Positions 44,603 through 53,291 of a stretch of 64,000 nucleotides of DNA are shown here, piece after piece (within the stretch, counting starts at the first letter, position 1; every line of letters starts with the position of its first letter). The DNA lies in the NCBI RefSeq assembly GCF_030503595.1, contig NZ_CP129966.1:1178001-1242000 (forward strand). Direction: 5' to 3'. Both the position numbers and the translations under genes were made by a program. The notes beneath the pieces were generated by a model that searched no databases, had not been told where the DNA came from, and was given only the letters and a program-made list of their open reading frames with translations. This DNA is from Corynebacterium sp. P4-C1 (GTDB lineage Bacteria > Actinomycetota > Actinomycetes > Mycobacteriales > Mycobacteriaceae).

Positions 44603-44643
44603 GACACAGTGTAGAAGTTCAGCAGACAAGATGGACACAGTGT
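44603..44643. promoter_or_regulatory. Twin palindromic boxes in the pucR-gabT divergent promoter
   Basis: GACACAGTGT occurs at 44603-44612 and again at 44634-44643, 31 bp apart (about three helical turns). Each contains ACAC-A-GTGT, and the second extends to GACAC-A-GTGTC. The first overlaps the TACACT box and the start of the regulator gene; the second lies in its -35 region. They are probable binding sites for the PucR-type regulator. Confidence 0.6.
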
Positions 44644-44746
44644 CGGTTGCTTAAGGGGTGGGAGGGCGACGGATACTACAGCCATGAACCCCTGCCCCAT
44701 CCGGGCAGATTTCCGCAACGAATTGGATAGGAAAGGAACCCGCACC

Positions 44747-46075
44747 ATGCAGGATCTCGAGTACCGCCTCCCCCAGGTCCGTCGAATCGACACCGAGCTG
44801 CCGGGACCGAAGAGTGCCGAGCTCGACAAGCGCCGCGCAGCCAGCGTCGCCTCCGCCATGAGCCCGGGGCTGCCGGGCTACATCGTCGACGCTGACGGCG
44901 GTGTGCTCGTGGATGCCGACGGCAACTCCTTCGTCGACTTCGCCTCCGGTATTGCCGTGACCTCCGTGGGCGCGTCCAACAAGCGCGTCGTCGAGGCCGT
45001 GTCCGAGGCCGCCAGCCACTTCACCCACACCTGCTTCATGGTCAGCCCGTACGAGAGCTACCTGCAGGTTGCGGAGCTGCTCAACGAGCTCACCCCAGGC
45101 GACTTCGAAAAGCGCACCGTCCTGCTCAACTCCGGCGCAGAGGCAGTGGAGAACGCCGTGAAGATCGCGCGCTCCCACACCCGTAAGACCGGCGTGGCCG
45201 TCTTCGACTACGCGTACCACGGCCGCACCAACCTGACCATGGCCATGACCGCGAAGAACAAGCCGTACAAGTCCACTTTCGGCCCGTTCGCCAGCGAGGT
45301 GCACCGCGCGCCGATGTCCTACCCGCTGCGCGACGGCCTGAAGGGGCCGGAGGCCGCCGAGCGCACCATCCGCTTCCTCGAGCAGAACGTCGGCGCCGAG
45401 AACCTCGCCTGCGTGGTCATCGAGCCGATCCAGGGCGAGGGCGGCTTCATCGAGCCGGCCGAGGGCTTCCTGCCCGCCATTGTCGACTGGTGCCGCGAAA
45501 ACAACGTCGTCTTCATCGCCGACGAGATCCAGGCCGGTTTCTGCCGCTCCGGCGAGTGGTTCGCCTCCAGCTTCGACGGCATTGAGCCGGACCTGATCAC
45601 CACTGCCAAGGGCATCGCTGGCGGCATGCCGCTGTCCGCCGTCACCGGCCGCGCAGAGATCATGAACGCCCCGATGGCCGGCGGCCTGGGCGGCACCTAC
45701 GGCGGCAACCCGGTGGCCTGCGCCGCCGCTATCGCCGCGATCGAGGAGATGAAGGAGCACAACCTTGCGCTGCGCGCCAAGGAGATCGCCAACATCATCC
45801 ACGAGGAGCTCGACCCGCTGACCGAGATGGACGAGATCGCCGAGATCCGCGGCCGCGGCGCCATGATCGCCGTCGAGCTGGTGACCAAGGACGGCAAGCC
45901 GAACGCCGAGCTCACCGCCAAGGTCGCCGCCGAGTGCAAGGCCGCCGGCGTGCTCATCCTCACCTGCGGCCTCGACGGCAACGTCGTGCGTCTCCTGCCG
46001 TCGCTGACCATCCCGGAGGAGCTGCTCCGCGACGGTCTGCGCGTCATGGCTGAGGCAGTGCGCAACAACGCCTAA
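44747..46075 (+). CDS. gabT: 4-aminobutyrate aminotransferase
   Basis: A 442-residue class III aminotransferase using PLP: FVDFASGIAVTSVGASN near 65, LLNSGAEAVENAVKIARS near 128, YHGRTNLTMAMTAKNKPYK near 157, FIADEIQAGFCRSGEW near 258 with the cofactor Asp, and TTAKGIAGGMPLSAV near 290 with the Schiff-base Lys. It converts GABA plus 2-oxoglutarate to succinate semialdehyde plus glutamate. The ATG at 44747 has AAAGGA 10 bases upstream; the open frame to 44684 lacks such a site. It converges with the TetR regulator gene. Confidence 0.92.
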   Translation: MQDLEYRLPQVRRIDTELPGPKSAELDKRRAASVASAMSPGLPGYIVDADGGVLVDADGNSFVDFASGIAVTSVGASNKRVVEAVSEAASHFTHTCFMVSPYESYLQVAELLNELTPGDFEKRTVLLNSGAEAVENAVKIARSHTRKTGVAVFDYAYHGRTNLTMAMTAKNKPYKSTFGPFASEVHRAPMSYPLRDGLKGPEAAERTIRFLEQNVGAENLACVVIEPIQGEGGFIEPAEGFLPAIVDWCRENNVVFIADEIQAGFCRSGEWFASSFDGIEPDLITTAKGIAGGMPLSAVTGRAEIMNAPMAGGLGGTYGGNPVACAAAIAAIEEMKEHNLALRAKEIANIIHEELDPLTEMDEIAEIRGRGAMIAVELVTKDGKPNAELTAKVAAECKAAGVLILTCGLDGNVVRLLPSLTIPEELLRDGLRVMAEAVRNNA

Positions 46076-46081
46076 GGGCCG

Positions 46082-46759
46082 CTAGCTGGACGGGGCGCCG
46101 GTAATCCCGTCCAGCAATTCACTGAGACCGGCCGCGAAGGCCTGGTCCGCATAAGGGTTAGCGTCACGCTGACCCTTTTTTGCTGCGCGGACGCGCATCG
46201 CATCGGCGGCGGCCCGAAGCGCGGTGTGCTCCGGGGCGATCGCCGCCGGATCGAAGAGGTCCGCCGGCGCTGTCGCGTCCCAGGCGGAGCCGTAGATGAA
46301 GGATTCGAGCGCAATGATGCGCTCCATCACCTGCTCCTGCGGGCACCCGGCGGCGGCGACAGTGCGGGCGACGACCTCGTACATCTCCTGGGCCCGCGGG
46401 GAGTCGCCGATCGGCTGCAGGGCGATCACCGGGATCAGCGGGGTGTGGACGGCGAAGACATCGCGGTAGGACCGTGCCCAGGCTTCGAGCGCCTCCCGGT
46501 ACCCGCCGCCGGAGGAGATGGCGCGGTTCAGGGGCGCGACGTCGACAAGCTGCATGACCGCGTCCTGGAGCAAATACAACAGCTCTTCCTTGCCTGCGAT
46601 GTGGTTGTACAACGCGCTGGGCGCCACACCGAGTTCGCGGGCCACCGCGGCCATCGTCAACGCCTGGTAGCCCCGATTGGAGGCAATAGTTAGCGCCGCA
46701 AAACCTATTTTTTCGCGGCTGACCAGCGATTCAGTAGGGCGACCACGTTCTTTACCCAT
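46082..46759 (-). CDS. TetR-family regulator
   Basis: A 225-residue repressor: N-terminal helix-turn-helix (FAALTIASNRGYQALTMAAVARELGVAPSALYNHIAGKEEL) and a C-terminal ligand domain with LESFIYGSAWDA near 155, as in TetR proteins with a WHG-type C-terminal domain. It diverges from the putrescine-oxidase-like gene with 113 bp between the starts, and a perfect inverted repeat lies in that gap. It probably represses the amine-oxidase operon and itself, released by a polyamine or its aldehyde. Confidence 0.88.
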   Translation of the reverse strand: MGKERGRPTESLVSREKIGFAALTIASNRGYQALTMAAVARELGVAPSALYNHIAGKEELLYLLQDAVMQLVDVAPLNRAISSGGGYREALEAWARSYRDVFAVHTPLIPVIALQPIGDSPRAQEMYEVVARTVAAAGCPQEQVMERIIALESFIYGSAWDATAPADLFDPAAIAPEHTALRAAADAMRVRAAKKGQRDANPYADQAFAAGLSELLDGITGAPSS

Positions 46760-46807
46760 GTGACTCTTTCTTCAAACGGCGATGGACTGTACGCTGAATC
46801 ACACCAT

Positions 46808-46826
46808 TAATGAATGGCGTTCATTA
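46808..46826. promoter_or_regulatory. Candidate TetR operator between regulator and amine oxidase
   Basis: TAATGAATGGCGTTCATTA is a perfect inverted repeat with 7-bp arms and a 5-bp centre, typical in size for TetR operators. It lies 46 bp before the oxidase start and 48 bp before the regulator start. Confidence 0.7.
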
Positions 46827-46872
46827 CTCACGACGGCCGGGTCCATCCGGCCTCAAGTTCAGGAGCAGAAGC

Positions 46873-48369
46873 ATGAATACTAGCGCACCCCACACCGAAA
46901 TCGAGCGCGATGTCGTCGTCGTCGGCGCTGGCCCTGCAGGCCTGATGGCCGCACGCACCCTGGCCAAGGCCGGCAAGTCCGTCGCCGTCCTCGAGGCCCG
47001 CGACCGCGTCGGCGGCCGCACCTGGAACGGCCGCGTGCGCGACGAGAAGGGCGTGGACCACTTCGTCGAGCTCGGCGGCCAGTGGATCTCCCCGGACCAG
47101 ACCCGCCTCATCGAGCTTGTCGACGAACTCGGCCTGACCACCTTCCAGCGCTACCGCGAGGGTAAGTCCATCTACCTCTCCCCCAACGGTGAGCGCCACG
47201 AGTACGAAGGCCCCGTCTTCCCCGCCGCGGACAGCACCCAGGCGGAAATGGACAAGCTGATCAAGATTCTCGACGACCTGGCAGCCGAAATCGGCGCCAA
47301 GGAGCCGTGGGCGCACCCGAAGGCCGCGGAGCTCGACTCCATCTCCTTCCGCCACTGGCTCGAGCAGCAGTCCGACGATGTCGAGGCCATCGACAACGTG
47401 TCCATCTACGTCGCTTCCGGCATGCTGACCAAGCCGTCCTTCACCTTCTCCGCCCTGCAAGCGGTCCTCATGGCCGCTTCCGCTGGCTCCTTCTCCAACC
47501 TCGTGGACGAGGACTTCATCCTCGACCGCCGCGTCGAGGGCGGCATGATGTCCGTCTCCGAGACTCTCGCCGCCGAGCTCGGCGACGATGTCTTCCTGGG
47601 CACCCCGGTCCGCGAGATCCAGTGGGCGCAGCCGGATCCGTCCACCGAGGACAGCCTGAACAACGTCAAGCCGGACGTGCGCAACGGCATCCCCGACAAC
47701 GGCAAGCCGGGCGACGTCACCGTCGTCTCCGACCAGGTGACCGTCCACGCCAAGAATGTCGTCGTCGCCGTTCCGCCGAACCTGTACAACCGCATCTCCT
47801 ACGTCCCGCCGATGCCGCGTGACCTGCACATCGCGCACCAGCACATCTCCATGGGCCTGGTGATCAAGGTCCACGCCATTTACGAGACCCCGTTCTGGCG
47901 CGAGAAGGGCCTGTCCGGCACCGGCTTCGGCGGCGGCCGCCTTGTCCAGGAGGTCTACGACAACACCAACCGCGGCCAGAACATCGCCGGCGGCGCCGCT
48001 GGCGAGGAAGACACCTACGGCACGCTCGTGGGCTTCGTCTCCGACGTCTACGCCGAGGAAATGTGGCACCTGCCGGAGGAGGAGCGCAAGCAGCGCATCC
48101 TGTCGGCCATGGCCGAGTACCTGGGCCCGGAAACCATGGAGCCGATCGCGTTCTACCTCTCCGACATGGCTGCCGAGGAGTGGACCCGCGGCGCTTACGC
48201 CACCAGCTACGACCTGGGCGGCCTGTCCCGCTGGGGCCACCTGCAGAACCTCCCGGTCGGCCCGATCCACTTCGCGTGCTCCGACATCGCCGACGAGGGC
48301 TACCAGCACGTCGACGGCGCCATCCGCCAGGGCGAGCGCGCCGCCAACGCCATCCTCGGCAACGATTAG
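46873..48369 (+). CDS. FAD-dependent amine oxidase, putrescine oxidase-like
   Basis: A 498-residue flavin monoamine oxidase: dinucleotide-binding VVVVGAGPAGLMAARTLAKA near residue 15, LEARDRVGGRTWNG near 38, GGQWISPDQTRLIEL near 70 and a C-terminal FAD block ending GYQHVDGAIRQGERAANAIL. It resembles actinobacterial putrescine oxidases, which give 4-aminobutanal, ammonia and peroxide. The context supports this: an amine permease and an aldehyde dehydrogenase follow. The ATG at 46873 lies 7 bases after a purine-rich AGGAGCAG. The substrate could be another diamine. Confidence 0.85.
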   Translation: MNTSAPHTEIERDVVVVGAGPAGLMAARTLAKAGKSVAVLEARDRVGGRTWNGRVRDEKGVDHFVELGGQWISPDQTRLIELVDELGLTTFQRYREGKSIYLSPNGERHEYEGPVFPAADSTQAEMDKLIKILDDLAAEIGAKEPWAHPKAAELDSISFRHWLEQQSDDVEAIDNVSIYVASGMLTKPSFTFSALQAVLMAASAGSFSNLVDEDFILDRRVEGGMMSVSETLAAELGDDVFLGTPVREIQWAQPDPSTEDSLNNVKPDVRNGIPDNGKPGDVTVVSDQVTVHAKNVVVAVPPNLYNRISYVPPMPRDLHIAHQHISMGLVIKVHAIYETPFWREKGLSGTGFGGGRLVQEVYDNTNRGQNIAGGAAGEEDTYGTLVGFVSDVYAEEMWHLPEEERKQRILSAMAEYLGPETMEPIAFYLSDMAAEEWTRGAYATSYDLGGLSRWGHLQNLPVGPIHFACSDIADEGYQHVDGAIRQGERAANAILGND

Positions 48370-48393
48370 AACACCAATTAGAACGGGGTGATA

Positions 48394-49335
48394 ATGAACC
48401 AACCGCCGCAGACCTCCGCAAGCAGAGGCCCGTCGAGAATTCTCGTCGGATACCTCGCCACACCATCCGGCACCGACGCACTCAACCTGGGCATCGCCCT
48501 GGCCCGCAGTTGGAACGCCGAGCTGGAAATCGCCATGGTGGTTCCCCACTCGGAGAACTACTCGGGCGCCTACCCGCGCGTCACCGCACACGAAACGGTG
48601 ATCAGCCGGCAGCTCAGCGCATGGCTCGAGGACGCCCTCGACCGCGTGCCGGACGACGTCACTGCCACCGGCCGGGTTGTTTCGGGAGCACACGCCGCCA
48701 ATTCCTTGCACGCGACAGCCGTGGAACTGGGGTGCGACGCGATCGTCCTGGGCACCCGGGGCGGCGGTCTGCTCCGCCGGTTCAGCATCGGGTCGTCGGC
48801 GAATGCCCTGCTGCATTCGTCGTCCATTCCGATCGCCCTCGCCCCGCCACGCTACGAAGCGCCGGAGCACTTCAGCCGGATCTCCTGCATGTTCGGCACC
48901 CTGGCCGGCTCCCGCCCGCTGATCGACACAGCGCTGCGCATCGCGAAGCACACGGAAAGCGAGCTGCGCCTCATCTCCTTCCTCACGGAGGAGGACGCAG
49001 GCGCGATCACGCAGGAAGTCAACCACAAGGTGCTGGAGAACCTCGAAGCCAACGCCAACCACTACCTCGCGGAGCAGGCGCAGGAACTCGTCTTTGCGGG
49101 TTCCGCCACCACCGAGGTCGTTACCGGCAAGACCGTCGCGGAAGCGGCGACCGAGCTGGAGTGGCGTGACGACGAGATCCTCCTCGCCGGTTCCTCAAGG
49201 CTCGCGGCCGCCGGCCGCATCTTCATGGGCCCGCGCGCCGCGAAGGTGCTGCGCTCGCTGCCGATTCCACTTCTGATCACGCCGGTGCAGGACCAGAAGA
49301 ATGATTCAGGGGAGGCCGCAAATGAGCAGACGTAA
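48394..49335 (+). CDS. Tandem universal stress protein
   Basis: A 313-residue protein with two UspA domains. The first has ILVGYLATPSGTDALNLGIALARSW and VLGTRGGGLLRRFSIGSSANALLHSS, an ATP-binding G-2X-G-9X-G(S) pattern. The second repeats the fold with LAGSSRLAAAGRIFMGPRAAKVL near the end. It sits between oxidase and permease in a polyamine operon, overlapping the permease start by 14 bp. Usp domains near transporters may tie uptake to energy state; the role here is inferred. ATG 48388 is an alternative start. Confidence 0.85.
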   Translation: MNQPPQTSASRGPSRILVGYLATPSGTDALNLGIALARSWNAELEIAMVVPHSENYSGAYPRVTAHETVISRQLSAWLEDALDRVPDDVTATGRVVSGAHAANSLHATAVELGCDAIVLGTRGGGLLRRFSIGSSANALLHSSSIPIALAPPRYEAPEHFSRISCMFGTLAGSRPLIDTALRIAKHTESELRLISFLTEEDAGAITQEVNHKVLENLEANANHYLAEQAQELVFAGSATTEVVTGKTVAEAATELEWRDDEILLAGSSRLAAAGRIFMGPRAAKVLRSLPIPLLITPVQDQKNDSGEAANEQT

Positions 49336-50875
49336 AAAGGTTGAAGACCTGGCGCATCAGCCGTCGCAAAGCGAAAAAGGCCTGGTCGCTGGGCGCGTGG
49401 GCCTGCTCGGTGCCGTGGTTATCGGCGTGAGCTGCATTGCCCCGTCCTACACCCTGACATCCGGTCTCGGCCCGACGATTTCGGAGGTCGGCGACCACGT
49501 GCCCGCCATCCTGCTGCTCGGGTTCTTCCCGATGCTGCTCGTCGCATTCGCCTACCGCGAGCTGAACAACCGCGTGCCGGACTCCGGTACCTCGTTCACC
49601 TGGGCGACCAAGGCGTTCGGGCCATGGATCGGCTGGATGGGCGGCTGGGGGCTGATCACGGCGACCATCCTGGTCCTGTCGAACCTGGCGGCCGTCGCCG
49701 TCGACTTCTTCTACATCCTGCTAGCGCAGCTCACCGGAAATGATTCCTTCGCGGAGCTGACCCGCAATTTGTGGGTGAATATTCCGACGACGATTCTGCT
49801 TCTCGCCATCGCGGCCTACATCTCTTACCGCGGCCTCGAATCCACCGAGAAGCTCCAGTACTTCCTTGTCGCCCTCCAGCTGTTCACCCTTGTGCTCTTC
49901 GGGTCGATGGCTCTGTGGAACGCCTACCACGGCGGCGGATACGATTTCCACCCGGTCGAGGCCGACTGGTTCAACCCGCTGACCATCGGAGACTTCTCCA
50001 CCGTGGCCGCCGGCATCTCCCTGTCGATCTTCATGTTCTGGGGCTGGGACGTGACGCTGACCATGAACGAGGAGACCAAGGACCCGGAGAAGACCCCCGG
50101 TCGCGCAGCCACGCTGACCGTCCTGGTGGTCATCACCGTCTACATCCTCACCGCTGTCGCGATCGTGGCGTGGGCGGGCACCGGCGACACCGGTCTCGGC
50201 GCCGGGAACCCGGATAACCAGGAGTCTATCTTCGCCGCTCTGGCCGGCCCTGTCATGGGTCCGTGGGCGATCCTCATGTCCATCTCGGTGCTGGCGAGCT
50301 CCTTCGCTTCACTCCAGTCCACCATGGTCGGCCCCGCACGCACCCTGCTGGCGATGGGCTTCTACAAGGCCCTTCCCCCAGTCTTCGCGCACATCAGCCC
50401 GAAGTTCCACACCCCCGGCGTGGCCACCGTCGCCTCCGCCGTCGCGGCCGGCGGCTTCTATACCGTGACCAGGATCGCGTCGGAGAATGCCCTGTGGGAC
50501 ACAATCACCGCTCTGGGCTTGATGATCTGCTTCTACTACGGCATCACCGCATTCGCGTGCGTGTGGTTCTTCCGCAAGGAGATCACCCGCTCGGCCCGCG
50601 GATTCATCTTCCGCTTCCTGCTGCCGCTGATCGGCGGAACGATGCTGCTGGCGATGTTCTTCATCACCGCATTCGATTCCATCGACCCGTCTTACGGTTC
50701 GGGCTCCTCGATCTTCGGGTTGGGCACCGTCTTCGTGCTCGGCATGGGCATTCTGCTCCTCGGCGTGGTGCTCATGCTGTTCACCCGCCTGAAGCACCCA
50801 GAGTTCTTCCGCAACGAGACCCTTCCGCGGGTCACCGCGGACGACGAGGACGGCAGCGAGGTCCTGACCATCTAG
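49322..50875 (+). CDS. APC-family permease, probable putrescine importer
   Basis: A 517-residue membrane protein with 12 predicted helices: GVSCIAPSYTLTSGLGPT in helix 1, GTSFTWATKAFGPWIGWMGGW near 100 and FMFWGWDVTLTMNEETKDPEKTPG near 235, typical of APC amino acid and polyamine transporters (PuuP/AmAT group). The ATG at 49322 follows GGGAGG and overlaps the stress protein gene by 14 bp. Operon position between an amine oxidase and an aldehyde dehydrogenase makes putrescine the likely substrate. Confidence 0.82.
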   Translation: MSRRKKVEDLAHQPSQSEKGLVAGRVGLLGAVVIGVSCIAPSYTLTSGLGPTISEVGDHVPAILLLGFFPMLLVAFAYRELNNRVPDSGTSFTWATKAFGPWIGWMGGWGLITATILVLSNLAAVAVDFFYILLAQLTGNDSFAELTRNLWVNIPTTILLLAIAAYISYRGLESTEKLQYFLVALQLFTLVLFGSMALWNAYHGGGYDFHPVEADWFNPLTIGDFSTVAAGISLSIFMFWGWDVTLTMNEETKDPEKTPGRAATLTVLVVITVYILTAVAIVAWAGTGDTGLGAGNPDNQESIFAALAGPVMGPWAILMSISVLASSFASLQSTMVGPARTLLAMGFYKALPPVFAHISPKFHTPGVATVASAVAAGGFYTVTRIASENALWDTITALGLMICFYYGITAFACVWFFRKEITRSARGFIFRFLLPLIGGTMLLAMFFITAFDSIDPSYGSGSSIFGLGTVFVLGMGILLLGVVLMLFTRLKHPEFFRNETLPRVTADDEDGSEVLTI

Positions 50876-51000
50876 CTAGCTAGCTGGCTGAGTCGCCTGC
50901 CAGCTGGCTGGCTGCCGTTCACAGGACCCGTACCTACACTGGCGGGCGCACAATGAAATCAACGAATCCTTATCCGAATCAACGCCTTCAAGGAGACGAC

Positions 51001-52383
51001 ATGGCTGACAAAGATATGTCCTACCGAGTAGAAAACCCGGCGACGGGAGAGGTCGTCGCGACCTACCCCACCGCCACCGATGACGAGATCCAGCAGGTTC
51101 TCGCCGCATCGGAGAAGGGCTTCAACGAGTGGTCCGCACTGGACATCGCCGAGCGCAAGAAGTACGTCCTGCGCATCGCGGAGCTTTTCGACGAGCGCCA
51201 GGACGAGCTCGTCGAGATCATCGGCCGCGAGATGGGCAAGTCCCGCCCCCACGCCATCGACGAGGTGGAGCTGTCCGCCAACATCTTCCGCTACTACGCG
51301 AAAAACGGCGAGGAGTTCGCCGCCGACCGCAAGATCGAGAGCTTCAACGGCGGCACCGCCGTCATCCGCCACCTGCCGCTCGGCGCGCTGGTGGGCATCA
51401 TGCCGTGGAACTTCCCCTACTACCAGGTGGCACGCTTCGCGGCACCGAACTTGATGAACGGCAACACCATCATCCTCAAGCACGCTGAGATCTGCGCGGA
51501 ATCCTCCGCCGCGATCCAGAAGATCATCGAGGATGCCGGTGTTCCGGCGGGCGTGTACCAGAACGTGTACGCCTCCCACGACCAGATCACCACCATGATC
51601 GAGGACCCGCGCGTGCAGGGTGTCTCCCTCACGGGTTCCGAGCGCGCGGGCGCCGCCGTCGGCGCGACCGCCGGCAAGAACCTGAAGAAGGCTGTGCTCG
51701 AGCTCGGCGGCAACGACCCGTACGTGCTGCTGGACACCGACGATGTGAAGGCCGCGGCCGAACTGGCCTGGGAGACCCGCATCTACAACATGGGCCAGGT
51801 CTGCAACGGCAACAAGCGCATGATCGTCATGGAGGACATCTACGACGAGTTCGTCGGCGAGCTGGTCGCACTCGCTGAGCAGGCGAAGCCGGGTACGCCC
51901 AATGAGGCCGGCGAGAACGGCATCTACGCCCCGCTGTCCTCCCGCGACGCCGCTGAGCGTCTCGATGAGCAGGTCACCCGCGCCGTCAAGGAGGGCGCGA
52001 CCCTGCGCGCAGGCGGCGGCCTGGGCGAGAACGCCTACTACGCACCGGCAGTGCTGACCGACCTGGGCAAGGACAACTCCGTGTACAACGAGGAGCTCTT
52101 CGGCCCGATCGCCCTGGTGTTCAAGGTCTCCTCGGACGAGGAAGCCCTCGAGCTGGCCAACGACACCCAGTACGGCCTCGGCGGCGCAGTCTTTTCCCAG
52201 GACACCGAGCGTGCACGCAAGGTCGCCCGCCAGATCAACTCCGGCATGGCCAACGTGAACACCCCCGCCGGTGAAGGCGAGGAGATCCCCTTCGGCGGTG
52301 TGAAGCGCTCCGGCTTCGGCCGCGAGCTCGGCCCGCTGGGCATGGACGAGTTCGTGAACAAGCAGCTTTACTTCGAGGCATAG
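51001..52383 (+). CDS. NAD-dependent aldehyde dehydrogenase, probable 4-aminobutyraldehyde dehydrogenase
   Basis: A 460-residue aldehyde dehydrogenase: GIMPWNFPYYQVARFAAPN near 140, VSLTGSERAGAAVGA near 209, LELGGNDPYVLLDTDD near 234 with the catalytic Glu, NMGQVCNGNKRMIV near 264 with the nucleophilic Cys, and EELFGPIALVF near 363. It is shorter than GabD and of the Sad/YneI-like subgroup. In this operon it most likely oxidises 4-aminobutanal to GABA, which GabT then takes over; succinate semialdehyde is an alternative substrate. The start at 51001 follows AAGGAGACGAC. A strong terminator ends the operon. Confidence 0.88.
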   Translation: MADKDMSYRVENPATGEVVATYPTATDDEIQQVLAASEKGFNEWSALDIAERKKYVLRIAELFDERQDELVEIIGREMGKSRPHAIDEVELSANIFRYYAKNGEEFAADRKIESFNGGTAVIRHLPLGALVGIMPWNFPYYQVARFAAPNLMNGNTIILKHAEICAESSAAIQKIIEDAGVPAGVYQNVYASHDQITTMIEDPRVQGVSLTGSERAGAAVGATAGKNLKKAVLELGGNDPYVLLDTDDVKAAAELAWETRIYNMGQVCNGNKRMIVMEDIYDEFVGELVALAEQAKPGTPNEAGENGIYAPLSSRDAAERLDEQVTRAVKEGATLRAGGGLGENAYYAPAVLTDLGKDNSVYNEELFGPIALVFKVSSDEEALELANDTQYGLGGAVFSQDTERARKVARQINSGMANVNTPAGEGEEIPFGGVKRSGFGRELGPLGMDEFVNKQLYFEA

Positions 52384-52416
52384 GGTACGGAAACGCCTGA
52401 GGAATCTGCCCCACCA

Positions 52417-52467
52417 CTGCCCCCGGTTAACGCCGCTCCCGCGACGCGAACCGGGGGCAGTTTTCTT
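52417..52467 (+). terminator. Rho-independent terminator of the amine oxidase operon
   Basis: CTGCCCCCGGTT (52417-52428) pairs perfectly with AACCGGGGGCAG (52449-52460), followed by TTTTCTT. Confidence 0.92.
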
Positions 52468-52538
52468 AAGAATCTACAGGTAGTGAGATTCCCATAACTC
52501 ACGTCTATAAGTTGTGCGTTTCGTTACAATTGGTGTTC

Positions 52539-53018
52539 ATGGAATTCAATCTCAAGCCCGCCACAGAATCGGACCGCACCTACATCCGCCGCCTGCACTA
52601 CTTGGCGGATGTTTTCGGGGACGAGTCCAAGCCGCTTGGCTGTGGCCAGGAAAAGGTGAAGGCATTCGTCGACGATTGGTCCCCCGAGCACGACGGCGGC
52701 TGGATCGCCCACGACCAGGAACGGACTCCGGCCGGCGGCATCTGGCTGCGCTACTGGGAAGAAGGCGACACGACCAGTGAGGCCAACCTGGGCCCGGACG
52801 TCCCGGAGCTCATTCTCGCCGTCGAGGAGCGCTCCCACGGTTACGGCCTGAGCGCCGTGCTCCTGCACTCCGTGTGCGAGCTCGCCATCGACCAGGGCGC
52901 AAAGCGCATCGCGCTCGAGGTCATGCCGGAGAACAAGCGCGCACGCTACGTCTACGAGAAATTCGGCTTCGTCCCCACCGAGGCGAACCCGAACGTCATG
53001 TACCGCGACCTGGCCTAA
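52539..53018 (+). CDS. GNAT-family N-acetyltransferase
   Basis: A 159-residue acetyltransferase: MEFNLKPATESDRTYIRRL at the start, ELILAVEERSHGYGLSAVLL near 95 with the acetyl-CoA-binding RxxGxG/A-like loop, and ALEVMPENKRARYVYEKFGF near 130. The substrate is not evident. The ATG at 52539 fits where homology starts; a GTG at 52512 is also open. It stands between two strong terminators as a separate transcript. Confidence 0.85.
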   Translation: MEFNLKPATESDRTYIRRLHYLADVFGDESKPLGCGQEKVKAFVDDWSPEHDGGWIAHDQERTPAGGIWLRYWEEGDTTSEANLGPDVPELILAVEERSHGYGLSAVLLHSVCELAIDQGAKRIALEVMPENKRARYVYEKFGFVPTEANPNVMYRDLA

Positions 53019-53054
53019 CCGCAGACCAGGCCGCGCGCCGCGCCCCAGAAACCT

Positions 53055-53089
53055 GCCGCCGCTCCCCGCATCCGGGGCGGCGGCTTTTC
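53055..53089 (+). terminator. Rho-independent terminator after the GNAT gene
   Basis: GCCGCCGCTCCCC pairs with GGGGCGGCGGC around a GCATCC loop, followed by TTTTCT. Confidence 0.92.
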
Positions 53090-53291
53090 TGTGCCCGGCC
53101 ATGCTGGATCCCACCGAACCACGCACCCTACATGTGGGGGAAACCGGACTTTAACGACAGAAATACCCCCGGGTCGGGGGTAGGCACACAGGCATTTCCG
53201 CAGGATTGTTCATGGGAAATTAACGCTACCCACGCTTTTAAGCACGCATTCTTTAAGATTGAGGAAACCTCCGACTCTGAAAGGTGTACGC

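Noticed and set aside
46828..49062. A 744-codon minus-strand open frame across the amine oxidase and stress protein genes
   Set aside because: It is antisense to two well-supported genes and has no family features, only GC-driven codon shadowing.
50870..50920. CTAG/CTGG tetranucleotide run after the APC permease as a terminator or repeat locus
   Set aside because: Only three CTAG units are present and the possible stem is imperfect without a T-run.
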